The notes under the pieces are model-generated. The model saw nothing but the letters and a program-made list of their open reading frames with translations. It was not told the origin of the DNA and searched no databases. Positions 35,067 to 42,939 of a stretch of 64,000 nt of DNA are shown here, one piece after another; position 1 is the first letter of the stretch, and each line of letters starts with the position of its first letter. Source of the DNA: Desulfosudis oleivorans (GTDB lineage Bacteria > Desulfobacterota > Desulfobacteria > Desulfobacterales > SURF-7); the NCBI GenBank assembly GCA_020723325.1, contig DYJD01000017.1, positions 62,001 to 126,000 of the forward strand, written 5' to 3'. The position numbers were made by a program, and so were the translations under genes.

Positions 35067-36506
35067 TTATTTTGACCTAATCTCATCGTATGGGAGTAAA
35101 AGCAACTGGTTATATTCTTCGTTTGTGAGGCGTGGGTCGGATATTCCTCGAATGTTCCTATTGATTCGAAATCGTCCTAATTCTCCTATACGAGTCCGTT
35201 GGATTTCGTATTTGCCCCGCCTTCCCAGCTCGTTCGGTGTGGAACCGTAAGTTAGAAAACCTTTATAGCGGTGATCCGAGTAAATTTCCGCAAAGTAAAT
35301 AGGAAAAACGGGCATTAGAAAGAGTCGGTCATAAAGATTTGGGTCATAGCTGGACTTTAATCGGTACCATTTATTTTGATCCCCCAATTCTTTAAGCTGT
35401 CGTTTGATAGCCAAAGGTGAGGGATTATCAAGATCGATAATTTTGTCGGCGTCACGCAAGTCATCTACTGCAATCAGGGCTACATCTCCCCTGGGCGGTT
35501 GTTCTATATTGTAGGGGTTACGAAGATTATTGGGGGAAGCAGGTCCCGAGTACAAGAACAGATATCTTCCTTTAAAAAAGCGAAAATCGATTGGGCTGTT
35601 TCCAACATTCGAACCTTCACAATCATGGCATACACCATTAGAACCCAGTTGATATGTCGCCACACCCATTCCCCCGTCGGCATACCTAGTCAGTGCTAAA
35701 TTAGCCGTAGCTCCCAATCCGAAAACTGGCTTTTCGTTACAGTCGGCATCTTTCACAATTGGGTTCTGAATAGCATTCAATCCAAATCCATCTTCCAAAA
35801 AATAGGTAAATTGGCCACGATAAGTAGCACTCATGGCATAAGGTCCCAAGTAACCATAATTGTAAAGCATCACGCTGTTCGGCAATGGAAGATTCTCAAA
35901 ACAAGCGTTAATGATAACTTGACTCTGTCCTTCTTTGAGCAGGATGTTGTCCTTGAAGGAATTAATCTCTCCTAATATTAAGTCCGTGTGTACAACCCTT
36001 AGAGAGGTAGATTGAGGACTGGTTTCAAGAGTAACCAGAAAAGCTCTCAACTGATCAATTACTCTTACAAAATTGCGGTATTTAAAATGCCCGCTATCAT
36101 CATCATAAAGAAGTTCATAGTTCCAGACCATGTAAATATTGAATAGTCCATCTGCCCTAAAGTGTCCCTTTAATTTTAGTAATGAAATAGAATTATCACT
36201 GATCAAGGAACAGGTAATCTTATCACGTGAACGACGCACCTTAATTCCTTCTGATTTCGTTGACTTGCTAGTAAGCAGATTCAGAACTGCAATCGGTTGG
36301 ATACGCCTTTTAATTTTTCCGTTATCGTCAAAATCAATGGAGTAATCGAAAAAACCCGACGGAGGAATCACAAATAACTCCTCATTAAAATCAGTATGCT
36401 TCATGAGGCAGTAATTTGTACTACAGCAACCGGTGAGGATCAAAACGCCAAGGGAAAATAGAGTCACCTCTAATAAAGGCAAAAGTCGATTCATATTCAA
36501 ATCCAT
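35067..36506 (-). CDS. Predicted lipoprotein of unknown function
   Basis: A 479-residue protein with a lipoprotein signal: a short basic N-terminus, the hydrophobic stretch LLPLLEVTLFSLGVLI and the lipobox LTGC, with lipidation expected at the first of two cysteines. The mature part begins with further Cys residues (CSTNYC) and is mixed alpha/beta without a domain I recognise. Notable segments are YLFLYSGPASPNNLRNPYN and DVALIAVDDLRDADKI, and many Tyr/Asn/Arg. It is followed after 54 bases by the giant gene on the same strand, so the two are probably co-transcribed. It could anchor or present the giant protein at a membrane; this is inferred only from position. The start is either of two ATGs four codons apart. 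Confidence 0.7.
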   Translation of the reverse strand: MDLNMNRLLPLLEVTLFSLGVLILTGCCSTNYCLMKHTDFNEELFVIPPSGFFDYSIDFDDNGKIKRRIQPIAVLNLLTSKSTKSEGIKVRRSRDKITCSLISDNSISLLKLKGHFRADGLFNIYMVWNYELLYDDDSGHFKYRNFVRVIDQLRAFLVTLETSPQSTSLRVVHTDLILGEINSFKDNILLKEGQSQVIINACFENLPLPNSVMLYNYGYLGPYAMSATYRGQFTYFLEDGFGLNAIQNPIVKDADCNEKPVFGLGATANLALTRYADGGMGVATYQLGSNGVCHDCEGSNVGNSPIDFRFFKGRYLFLYSGPASPNNLRNPYNIEQPPRGDVALIAVDDLRDADKIIDLDNPSPLAIKRQLKELGDQNKWYRLKSSYDPNLYDRLFLMPVFPIYFAEIYSDHRYKGFLTYGSTPNELGRRGKYEIQRTRIGELGRFRINRNIRGISDPRLTNEEYNQLLLLPYDEIRSK

Positions 36507-36667
36507 CTGATTTTATTAATATTAAAGCATCTGTTGGGTCACTTTATCATAAATAATTCTTAGCAAAATCATGTGGTCTGGTAAAGATACTCTTGAAAAT
36601 TTGTCCGTTTTTTGTATTCCAAAAACGGTTTAGGACATGTGCACAGGCCAGCGTTCTTTTTGTCAGA

Positions 36668-37281
36668 TACCTCCGGCAAAGCCGGAGGCTTGTCAATTGG
36701 AACCGCTCAAAGCGGTTGAAAACCGTGAGCCACCTAAAGGTGGCGTCTACCCAAACAGTTCCATTTGATCGAGACGTTTATCCTCTTGTTCTTGCTTCCT
36801 AATATATTCCCGAACTGCTTTCTCGTCCTTACCTACTGTTGATGCATAGTAACCTCTGGCCCAAAAGTGATGCCCAATAAAATTCTTTTTTCTTCCCTGA
36901 AAATTCCGAGCGATATTGATTGCACTTTTCCCTTTGATAAAACCAACAACTTGACTCACGGCATACTTTGGGGGAATGGAGATCAGCATATGCACATGAT
37001 CAGGCATCAAGTGCCCTTCCAAGATCTCATATTCTTTTTGTTTTGCAAGCTCTTTGAATATTTTTCCCAAATGTTCTCTAAGATCACCGCATATAGCTTT
37101 CTTCCGATATTTCGGAATCCATACCAGGTGATACTTGCATTCCCACATCGTATGGCTTAAACTTTGATTGTCATACATTGGAAGTCTCCTTTTCTTGAAC
37201 TTTGAGCGGTTCAGAATTGAGACTTCCTTTTTATTCCCGTAAATGTCAAACTCCGCGAGTCCCCCAGCAGAGCTGGGGGTT
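36668..37281 (-). mobile_element. IS200-type insertion sequence (tnpA only)
   Basis: A compact element of about 0.6 kb around a Y1 transposase gene. Terminal hairpins flank the gene: CCCCCAGCAGAGCTGGGGG at 37261-37279 on its 5' side and CCTCCGGCAAAGCCGGAGG at 36670-36688 on its 3' side. Further short hairpins (GCCACC...GGTGGC, ACCGCTC...GAGCGG) lie inside the ends. There is no tnpB. As expected for this family there are no terminal inverted repeats and no obvious target duplication, so the outer limits are approximate. Confidence 0.65.
36747..37178 (-). CDS. tnpA: IS200/IS605 family transposase TnpA (Y1 HUH)
   Basis: A 143-residue single-strand transposase. It contains the HUH metal-binding pair in LMPDHVHMLISIP, the N-terminal WECKYHLVWIPKYRKK strand typical of IS200, and the C-terminal helix with the catalytic Tyr in REYIRKQEQED. 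Length and motifs are complete, so it is probably active. AAGGAGA lies upstream of the ATG at 37178. It cuts and rejoins single-stranded DNA at the hairpin ends of the element. It lies directly upstream of the lipoprotein gene of the giant-protein cassette. Confidence 0.92.
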   Translation of the reverse strand: MYDNQSLSHTMWECKYHLVWIPKYRKKAICGDLREHLGKIFKELAKQKEYEILEGHLMPDHVHMLISIPPKYAVSQVVGFIKGKSAINIARNFQGRKKNFIGHHFWARGYYASTVGKDEKAVREYIRKQEQEDKRLDQMELFG

Positions 37282-37484
37282 TACCGATTGTTATTAAAAC
37301 TCGTTTTTACTGTCTATAAAATTGATTAATAGGCAATGACAAACATACCCACCCATTGTTAATAAGGTTGTGGATGATTTTTTGATTTAGCTTATATTTT
37401 TTGGGAAATTCTACGATTTCGCCGTAAATAGCAAAATATTTAAAAAAAAGCTACCTTTATTTTTTCAGGATGGGAAGATGGGGT

Positions 37485-37640
37485 TTATTCAGCGCTTACA
37501 AACCTCTTCACAGTGCAACATTTTAAACTCATCTCCTGCATTAAACGGGCTACACGAGGCCGGCGAACTTTGGAAAATTCAGGATCATTTTTGAGATCGG
37601 CGGTAATCAATGGACTGCCTGATTCTGCAATAATTTTTTG
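37485..37640 (-). pseudogene. Fragment of an IS3-family transposase (OrfB)
   Basis: On the minus strand the frame ending at the TAA at 37485-37487 reads ESGSPLITADLKNDPEFSKV, then RRPRVARLMQEMSLKC and CTVKRF. This matches the helix before the rve integrase core of IS3 OrfB proteins (GSPRI...L......V...RVARLM.E..L). The frame then leaves the family after CTVKRF and stops. Only about 50 codons remain, with neither a start nor the DDE catalytic core. It marks past insertion activity next to the IS200 element. Confidence 0.6.
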
Positions 37641-37739
37641 GTGTCTATGTTAAGTCGCTTTCCGATTGAAAAACGGGGACAGCCCAATAGCGCACATTGC
37701 CGACTTGTCACGGCGTAGCTTGCGAAGACTGAGCCCGCC

Positions 37740-37820
37740 TCATGTGGCACGGCGTAGCTTCTTTCGATCTTTTTCGATCCACCAGGCAAGGTCTTCAAAT
37801 CCGGCAGGGTCAAACTCCAA
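37740..37820 (-). pseudogene. Truncated Txe/YoeB-type toxin gene
   Basis: Overlapping the end of the antitoxin gene in another frame is LEFDPAGFEDLAWWIEKDRK followed by KLRRAT and a stop. The motif F.P.GFEDL.WWIE.DRK is the N-terminus of Txe/YoeB mRNA endonucleases, normally about 85-90 residues. Here it is cut after 26 codons, where a 13-bp repeat (CACGGCGTAGCTT, at 37709-37721 and 37748-37760) begins, so repeat insertion or recombination probably removed the catalytic C-terminus. No active toxin should be made. Confidence 0.65.
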
Positions 37821-38013
37821 GCTTCTCGCAGGCTTTATCAAAGGGGATGCCCTCCTTGCGGTTTTTCGCCTCCAGCAGACGGGTTTTCATCTTCTTGCTT
37901 TTCAGCAAATAGGCCGTCGCTTTCTCTGATTGAATTTCCCGCCACAGATCAATGGGCACGATTACGCCGGTGATGTTGTTCTTTTCATCGGATATGTATT
38001 GGATCTGCCTCAT
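37810..38013 (-). CDS. Phd/YefM-like antitoxin, partner lost
   Basis: A 67-residue protein beginning MRQIQYISDEKNNITGVIVP and ending GIPFDKACEKLGV, the usual length and shape of small antitoxins paired with Txe/YoeB toxins. The N-terminal part would bind DNA and the C-terminal helix (RLLEAKNRKEGIPFDKACEKL) the toxin. The ATG at 38013 has AGGAA upstream; a longer frame continues upstream but crosses the EamA gene. The toxin gene overlapping its end is truncated, so this is an orphan antitoxin that may still act as a repressor or protect against a related toxin. Confidence 0.7.
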   Translation of the reverse strand: MRQIQYISDEKNNITGVIVPIDLWREIQSEKATAYLLKSKKMKTRLLEAKNRKEGIPFDKACEKLGV

Positions 38014-38048
38014 GATGATGTTCCTACTCGTTTTGGATTTTCCGCAAC

Positions 38049-38519
38049 TCAGCGCGGCATCTTTACGGCGGCAAAAATAACAGTAGTTAAAATCACACCA
38101 CCCCCTGCCAACGTGCGCAAATTGGGATATTCTCCCAGTAAAAGGGCGGCCAGGGCCATACCGTAAACCGGTTCCAGGCCGGCGATGACACTGGCCAATT
38201 GGGCTTTGAGCCGGATCATGCTCTGGATAAAAAGGGTATGGGACAAGGCTGTGCATAAAATGCCCAGAATCAGCAGATTCAACAACTCATGGAATGGAAA
38301 GGATATATGTATAGAGAAGATAACGGGCCAAAGGCAAATGCAGGCGAATGTGTTTTGATAAAAAGCAATGGTGAGGGCTGAATATTGCCGGACGTATTTG
38401 CGGTTCAAGACCGATAAAAGCGCAAAAGTCAATCCGGAGAGGGTTCCCCAAAGGACCCCCAGGGTGATATGATTGGAAAGCCGATATTCCGGGATGATCA
38501 AAACCAAGCCGCCGAACAC
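38049..38519 (-). pseudogene. C-terminal half of an EamA-type transporter
   Basis: The 156-residue frame holds five hydrophobic helices with the second EamA repeat (TLGVLWGTLSGLTFALLSVLNRK ... ASVIAGLEPVYGMALAALLLGEYP). Full-length drug/metabolite exporters have two such repeats and ten helices. The frame is open upstream for about 28 more codons, beginning inside the end of the neighbouring kinase-like gene, then meets a stop, and the first repeat is absent. The gene therefore appears to be cut at about 38575 by a rearrangement. A GTG at 38519 could start a half-size protein, but no ribosome binding site supports it. Confidence 0.65.
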
Positions 38520-38572
38520 TGCCAGGGCGATGAGGAGATCGCTCTTTTTCAGGCTCTCCCGGCTGCGCCGGG

Positions 38573-40591
38573 CTAATTGGACGAACCCTCCCTTAGGGGA
38601 GTCGGCAACTCAAGCAGGGAAACCGGATCGACCCCGGCCCATTTTTCCGGATACATGATGCGAAAAACACAGTTGAAAAAAAGGTTCAGGAGTTCGAACA
38701 GATCAAATCGAACCGGCTCCGGATTGTGAAGCCTATCCAGGTGATCCCGACATTCGGCGATGCGATTTTTTTCCGCCAGCAATGTTGTCAAGAATTGCCT
38801 GACTCCCTCCGGGCGCACCGCTCCGCCGGTTTCCGGTCCGGGTTCGGTCAGATTAAAGAGCAATCCCTTGATTTGCTGATGGGAGGCCTTGAGTAGTTGT
38901 TCCTGGTTTTTTTCCGTTTTATAGTAGGTCTGCTCAGCCACCAGTTTGCGGATACGCTCTTCAATACGTTCTTTTTCCTCCTCAAAAATTTCTACCAACA
39001 GTTTGTTTGCTTTCTTTGGAACAACCACATTAACCGCCCGCAGCATTTTTTCCCGCTGGGTCAGGTTCTGGCGATATTCAGAAACAGCGCTGGTCCAAAA
39101 GGAACGACTGACAGCCTCAACCACCTCCACATTCAAGCGCCTTTCCTTGGCCGCCTTCTGGATCGTACGGATTATCACCGGTAGAATCTTGGCGGTCTGC
39201 ATAAAAAGGTTATCATCGGTGACGACGTGGTACATCATCACCATGGCGGCATGCCAGTCCTGCAAGAAGAATATGCGGTGCACATCCCCAAAAGCCTGGG
39301 CCAATAGATCGTTGGGTACCAACTGGGAGGGCGTGGAAAAAAGCGGAGTGCCGCCCAGACGCGGCTGGAATGCCGGTTTGATTTGATCAGGGTCGATAAT
39401 CATGGCGGTTTCCACATCAATCAAACCCAATTGAAACGCATCCACTGTCGACAGAAATTGCGGATAGCGCTGGGGGTCGCCGGCCGCCAACAGATTATCG
39501 GGTTTGAAATCCCGCATGGCCACCTGCTTGCGCCCCATATACGCCAGCAAATCGAGAATGTTGGCTATGATATTGGCCATTTGGGTCCGGCTTTGGGAAA
39601 AGCTCTTCTTGACTAGATAACGCTGGATCGCTTCACGATAGAGGGCCACCGTCTCGACATTTTCTTCCAAAAGCGTCTTGATCAGACGATCCATGTCCGG
39701 AACGATTTCAGACGGAATAGAGGATTCCAGGCCTATGCTGATATTTTTACCGGCCAAATGACTGGCAAACCATTCCAGGAATTTATACTGGATGGATGAA
39801 ACCGTCACCCTCGCTTGTCCCAGCAGATCCCGCAAAGCGCTCTCATATTCCCGGAAAATGATGGCCAGGGCTTCGGAAATATGACCAGTGCCATAGCCAT
39901 AACGACCTTCAAATCCCTGAATATCCAAAAGCACGCCGGCATTTTGGCGGATCTCGGCATCAATGGAATCCCGGGTCCGTCCGTGCATGCTGTCCAGCAC
40001 ATCGGCCAAAATAAAATATTTGGCCAAATCCATGAAAAAAACAAAGCTGTCATTGATCTTCAGATATTCCTGGGCGTCCGGGTTCTCCTCCAGCCATTTT
40101 ACGTATGCTTCTTCTTCTTCTTCCGGCGAACGGTTCTTGGCCTCTTCGTCATTGAAAGGAAAGGCACGCCGTATGATAACGGAAACACTGGGGGTGATGC
40201 AAACCCGCGGTGCCAGCCGCATGGCGATTTTCTGTTCCGCCTGAAGGCATTCCACATATTTTGAAAAATCCGTAATGGCAACCGGCGGAATTTTCACCAC
40301 CAGGTGATCATCATAAATGGCGTAAAAGCATTTGCTTTTGCTGCCGCTGCCTTCGCCCAGGGGCATGATGGTCATGCGCCGGGATTTCCAGATTTCATCC
40401 TGAGTAATCCGCAATTCATAGGTGCGTCGGTTGTTTTGCGACCCGAATACCTCCAGCAGGCGACACTCCGCCGGAGCATAAGGTGAGGCTTTTAAATGCT
40501 GGCGGTAGATCTCCAGGAAATATTCCGCTACGATTGTGCTCAGATCCTTGGGTTCGGATGAGGTTTGACTATCGGTTTGGTTAAGCTGCAT
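38573..40591 (-). CDS. Protein kinase-like protein
   Basis: A 672-residue soluble protein with eukaryotic-type kinase features in an expanded frame. A glycine-rich loop (PLGEGSGSKSKCF, about 77-89) is followed by the ATP-binding Lys in HLVVKIPP (Lys100); then comes a long insertion, the catalytic loop VAMRDFKPDNLL with its Asp, Lys and Asn, and DVETA in place of DFG. The catalytic residues are present, so activity is possible. The C-terminal 200 residues are helical and charged (EIFEEEKERIEERIRKLVAEQ), probably coiled coil. No receptor or membrane segment is seen. The stop is at the breakpoint of the truncated EamA gene. Substrates are unknown. Confidence 0.72.
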   Translation of the reverse strand: MQLNQTDSQTSSEPKDLSTIVAEYFLEIYRQHLKASPYAPAECRLLEVFGSQNNRRTYELRITQDEIWKSRRMTIMPLGEGSGSKSKCFYAIYDDHLVVKIPPVAITDFSKYVECLQAEQKIAMRLAPRVCITPSVSVIIRRAFPFNDEEAKNRSPEEEEEAYVKWLEENPDAQEYLKINDSFVFFMDLAKYFILADVLDSMHGRTRDSIDAEIRQNAGVLLDIQGFEGRYGYGTGHISEALAIIFREYESALRDLLGQARVTVSSIQYKFLEWFASHLAGKNISIGLESSIPSEIVPDMDRLIKTLLEENVETVALYREAIQRYLVKKSFSQSRTQMANIIANILDLLAYMGRKQVAMRDFKPDNLLAAGDPQRYPQFLSTVDAFQLGLIDVETAMIIDPDQIKPAFQPRLGGTPLFSTPSQLVPNDLLAQAFGDVHRIFFLQDWHAAMVMMYHVVTDDNLFMQTAKILPVIIRTIQKAAKERRLNVEVVEAVSRSFWTSAVSEYRQNLTQREKMLRAVNVVVPKKANKLLVEIFEEEKERIEERIRKLVAEQTYYKTEKNQEQLLKASHQQIKGLLFNLTEPGPETGGAVRPEGVRQFLTTLLAEKNRIAECRDHLDRLHNPEPVRFDLFELLNLFFNCVFRIMYPEKWAGVDPVSLLELPTPLREGSSN

Positions 40592-40605
40592 TGGATACCC
40601 CGGCT

Positions 40606-40922
40606 TTGCTCATCGTTTCGGCATTAAACAATTCAATATGAAAATCGAAATGATAGGTCTATAAAAAGCCTCTACCATAAAAATCAATCCCGATACAAGA
40701 TGCAATTCCAAATGGCCAAGGGCAAAAATCCGAAATTCGAATATCGAAATACGAAACAAATTCAAATCACCAAAATTCAAAATAAACAGCTTTAACAAAC
40801 AATCCGGCCATTAGGCCGCTGCTATTGTTTTGGCTTTTTGGTCATTTCAATTTCGAATTTGTTTCGAAATTCGGATTTAGATATTCGAAATTTTAATTAT
40901 CGTGGCCGAAACATTGAACAAG
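40606..40922. repeat. Dispersed palindromic repeat, copy B
   Basis: A 317-bp element with ends TTGCTCATCGTTTCGGCAT (40606-40624) and its counterpart GGCCGAAACATTGAACAAG (40904-40922), matching the ends of the copies at 12534 and 63737. Inside, AAATCCGAAATTCGAA with CGAAACAAATTCAAAT (about 40726-40766) pairs with ATTTCGAATTTGTTTCG and AAATTCGGATTT (about 40848-40880). A second small hairpin (GGCCATTAGGCC) is near the centre. There is no ORF. It fills most of the gap between the kinase-like gene and the SDR operon. Confidence 0.7.
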
Positions 40923-41015
40923 ATTGGTGATCTGCCCTATTATTATACACTAACTATTCACTTAATGATATTTATCATATCCTTTTAAATATTGTATTAG
41001 GTTCATATTTTTTAC

Positions 41016-41031
41016 TTGACTATTGAGTCAA
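41016..41031. promoter_or_regulatory. 16-bp palindromic operator candidate before the thiolase operon
   Basis: TTGACT and AGTCAA are perfect inverted halves separated by ATTG, 55 bases before the first start codon of the operon at 41086. The TTGACT half could double as a -35 element. TetR-type regulators of fatty acid or acyl-CoA genes often use short dyads of this size. The regulator is not adjacent, so the link is inferred. Confidence 0.45.
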
Positions 41032-41085
41032 TTTCCACTACATCCCCATCAGGTAATTGAAAAAATGACCAATGGGGAGAAAAAA

Positions 41086-42885
41086 ATGGGAACCATCGTG
41101 GCCCTGACCGGGGCCAACAGTTATGCCGCCGCCACCATTCTGCCGCTGTTGGAGGCAGACCCGGGGATCGATAAAATCATCGGCATTGATATTTCACCGT
41201 GGAAAGGGGGCTATGAAAAAGTCGTTTTTCACCGGGAAGATATCCGCAGCGAACGCATACCGACCCTGCTTGCAGGCGTGGACACGGTCTTTCATTTGGC
41301 CTTTGTGGTGGAGGATCAGCCGGACAAGCGCCGCTCCCACGACATCAACATCAATGGCTCCCGCAACGTTTTCGAGGCCTGCATCCGCAATCAGGTGCGC
41401 AAGGTGATCTACACCAGCAGCATGACCGTTTACGGAGCCCACCCCCATAATCCCTTGGGCCTCACGGAATCCGCCCCGCTTTTGGAAAACAGCGACAGCC
41501 ATTATAACAAGGATAAAATTGAAGTTGAAAATTTTGCCCGGAATTTTTTTCAGAATCATCCGGAAGTGGTTTTCACCGTGTTGCGGGTGGGCTTGATCTG
41601 CGGCCCGGGCATCAACAATATGTTCTCCGCCTTATGGTCGCGCAAGATCGCGGCCCTGCCCATGGGCCGACAGTCCTACAACCAGTTCATCCATGAAAAG
41701 GATCTGGGCCGGGCCTTGCAGCTTGCCTACCGGCAGGACCTGCCGGGGGTCTTCAACGTGGCTGCCGACGATGCCATGGCCACCCGGCGCGCCTTTCAAC
41801 TGGCCGGGGTCAGGATCATTCATCTACCTGCGGGCTTGTTGAAAATCCTGCTCCAGTTCCTGTACTGGTGCCGGTTGGAAAGAATGGGCAAAGGCTGGGT
41901 CAGTCTTTCCGAATATACCATTTTCGGAACCTGCGCCAAATTTAAAAAGGCCGGCGGCTGGCAACCGGAATTCACATCCGAAGCGACTTTCCTGGCCTTT
42001 CTGGAAGCGCGCAAGCGTCATGCCAAGGACACGCCCAAGCAGGCCTTTCTCACCTGGTTCTACAAAACACCCGTGGCTGCCAAATCGGGCTTGAGAGGCT
42101 TAAACGCCCTGCTGTTCGCCCTGGAAAAAATTCCCCTGCTACGCAACCTCGTTCCCCTCACCGATCCGCGTAAAAACAACATGACCTATCTGCCTGCCGG
42201 CAAAGCAGGCGGGAATGGACGGCGCTCCATCCCGGTGAACACAAGCTTGGGGCAACCCGTGAACGCAATCGTTTCCAGAAAAGCCTTGGACGATATGATC
42301 GAACGCGCTTCCTTTCACCTCCTCATGGACGCCTGCATCTGTAGAACAGCATTTAAATGCAGGCATTTCACCCCTGTAGTGGGCTGCCTGTTCATGGGGG
42401 AAACCGCCAAAAAATTTCCCCCTGGTCTGGGCCGCCCCGCCACCAGGGCGCAGGCCCACGCGCATGTGGGCCGGGCTGTGGACCTGGGGCTGGTTCCCAT
42501 GCTCGGCAAGGTGAATGTGGACAACCTGGGATTCCTCACCAAGGATACCGGCGAATTGCTGAGTGTCTGCTTCTGCTGCCATTGCTGCTGCATGATGGGC
42601 TATTACAAACACGATCATTCCCATTTAAAAAGGCTTTTCAAGCCCATGGAGGGACTCAACGTCACGGTTACGGAAAAATGCGTGGGCTGCGGCACTTGTT
42701 GCAAGACTTGTCTGTTCGACAATATCCGGGTTGCCAACGGCAAGGCCGTGCATGCCGACCATTGTGTGGGATGCGGACGCTGTGAGGCCAATTGTCCGAA
42801 CCGGGCCGTAACCCTTTGCATCCACGATCCTCTGAGCGTTGAAGCGGTAAAGGAACGGATCGGTTCGTTTGTGAAAATCTCCTGA
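41086..42885 (+). CDS. Extended SDR (NAD-dependent epimerase-like) fused to a 2[4Fe-4S] ferredoxin domain
   Basis: A 599-residue fusion. Residues 1 to about 320 are an extended short-chain dehydrogenase: Rossmann TGANSYAAATIL, FHLAFV, TSSMTVYGAH and the catalytic pair in YNKDKIEVE. The TGA..YAA start departs slightly from TGxxGxxG. After a linker comes a Cys-rich part (CFCCHCCCMMG) and two ferredoxin motifs (CVGCGTCCKTC and CVGCGRCEANCP) suited to two [4Fe-4S] clusters. It may pass electrons between NAD(H) and ferredoxin-like centres during oxidation of a 3-hydroxy or similar substrate; this is inferred. The ATG at 41086 has GGGGAG just upstream; earlier starts lack one. It heads an operon with a thiolase and an acyl-CoA ligase. 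Confidence 0.78.
   Translation: MGTIVALTGANSYAAATILPLLEADPGIDKIIGIDISPWKGGYEKVVFHREDIRSERIPTLLAGVDTVFHLAFVVEDQPDKRRSHDININGSRNVFEACIRNQVRKVIYTSSMTVYGAHPHNPLGLTESAPLLENSDSHYNKDKIEVENFARNFFQNHPEVVFTVLRVGLICGPGINNMFSALWSRKIAALPMGRQSYNQFIHEKDLGRALQLAYRQDLPGVFNVAADDAMATRRAFQLAGVRIIHLPAGLLKILLQFLYWCRLERMGKGWVSLSEYTIFGTCAKFKKAGGWQPEFTSEATFLAFLEARKRHAKDTPKQAFLTWFYKTPVAAKSGLRGLNALLFALEKIPLLRNLVPLTDPRKNNMTYLPAGKAGGNGRRSIPVNTSLGQPVNAIVSRKALDDMIERASFHLLMDACICRTAFKCRHFTPVVGCLFMGETAKKFPPGLGRPATRAQAHAHVGRAVDLGLVPMLGKVNVDNLGFLTKDTGELLSVCFCCHCCCMMGYYKHDHSHLKRLFKPMEGLNVTVTEKCVGCGTCCKTCLFDNIRVANGKAVHADHCVGCGRCEANCPNRAVTLCIHDPLSVEAVKERIGSFVKIS
42192..42210. repeat. Small palindrome inside the SDR-ferredoxin gene
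   Basis: GCCTGC and GCAGGC pair around CGGCAAA, encoding LPAGKAGG between the SDR and Cys-rich parts. Short GC-rich palindromes of this kind are common as intergenic repeats; here one sits in frame in a domain linker, so it is tolerated. It may be an inserted repeat unit. Confidence 0.4.
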
Positions 42886-42939
42886 GCCGCTGCAATGTCA
42901 ACCCGGCTCGGGCACTAAAATATCATAAGGAGTGGTTAT

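Noticed and set aside
37666-37929. An 87-codon plus-strand frame across the toxin-antitoxin remnant
   Set aside because: It is antisense to the antitoxin, which has good family resemblance and a ribosome binding site.
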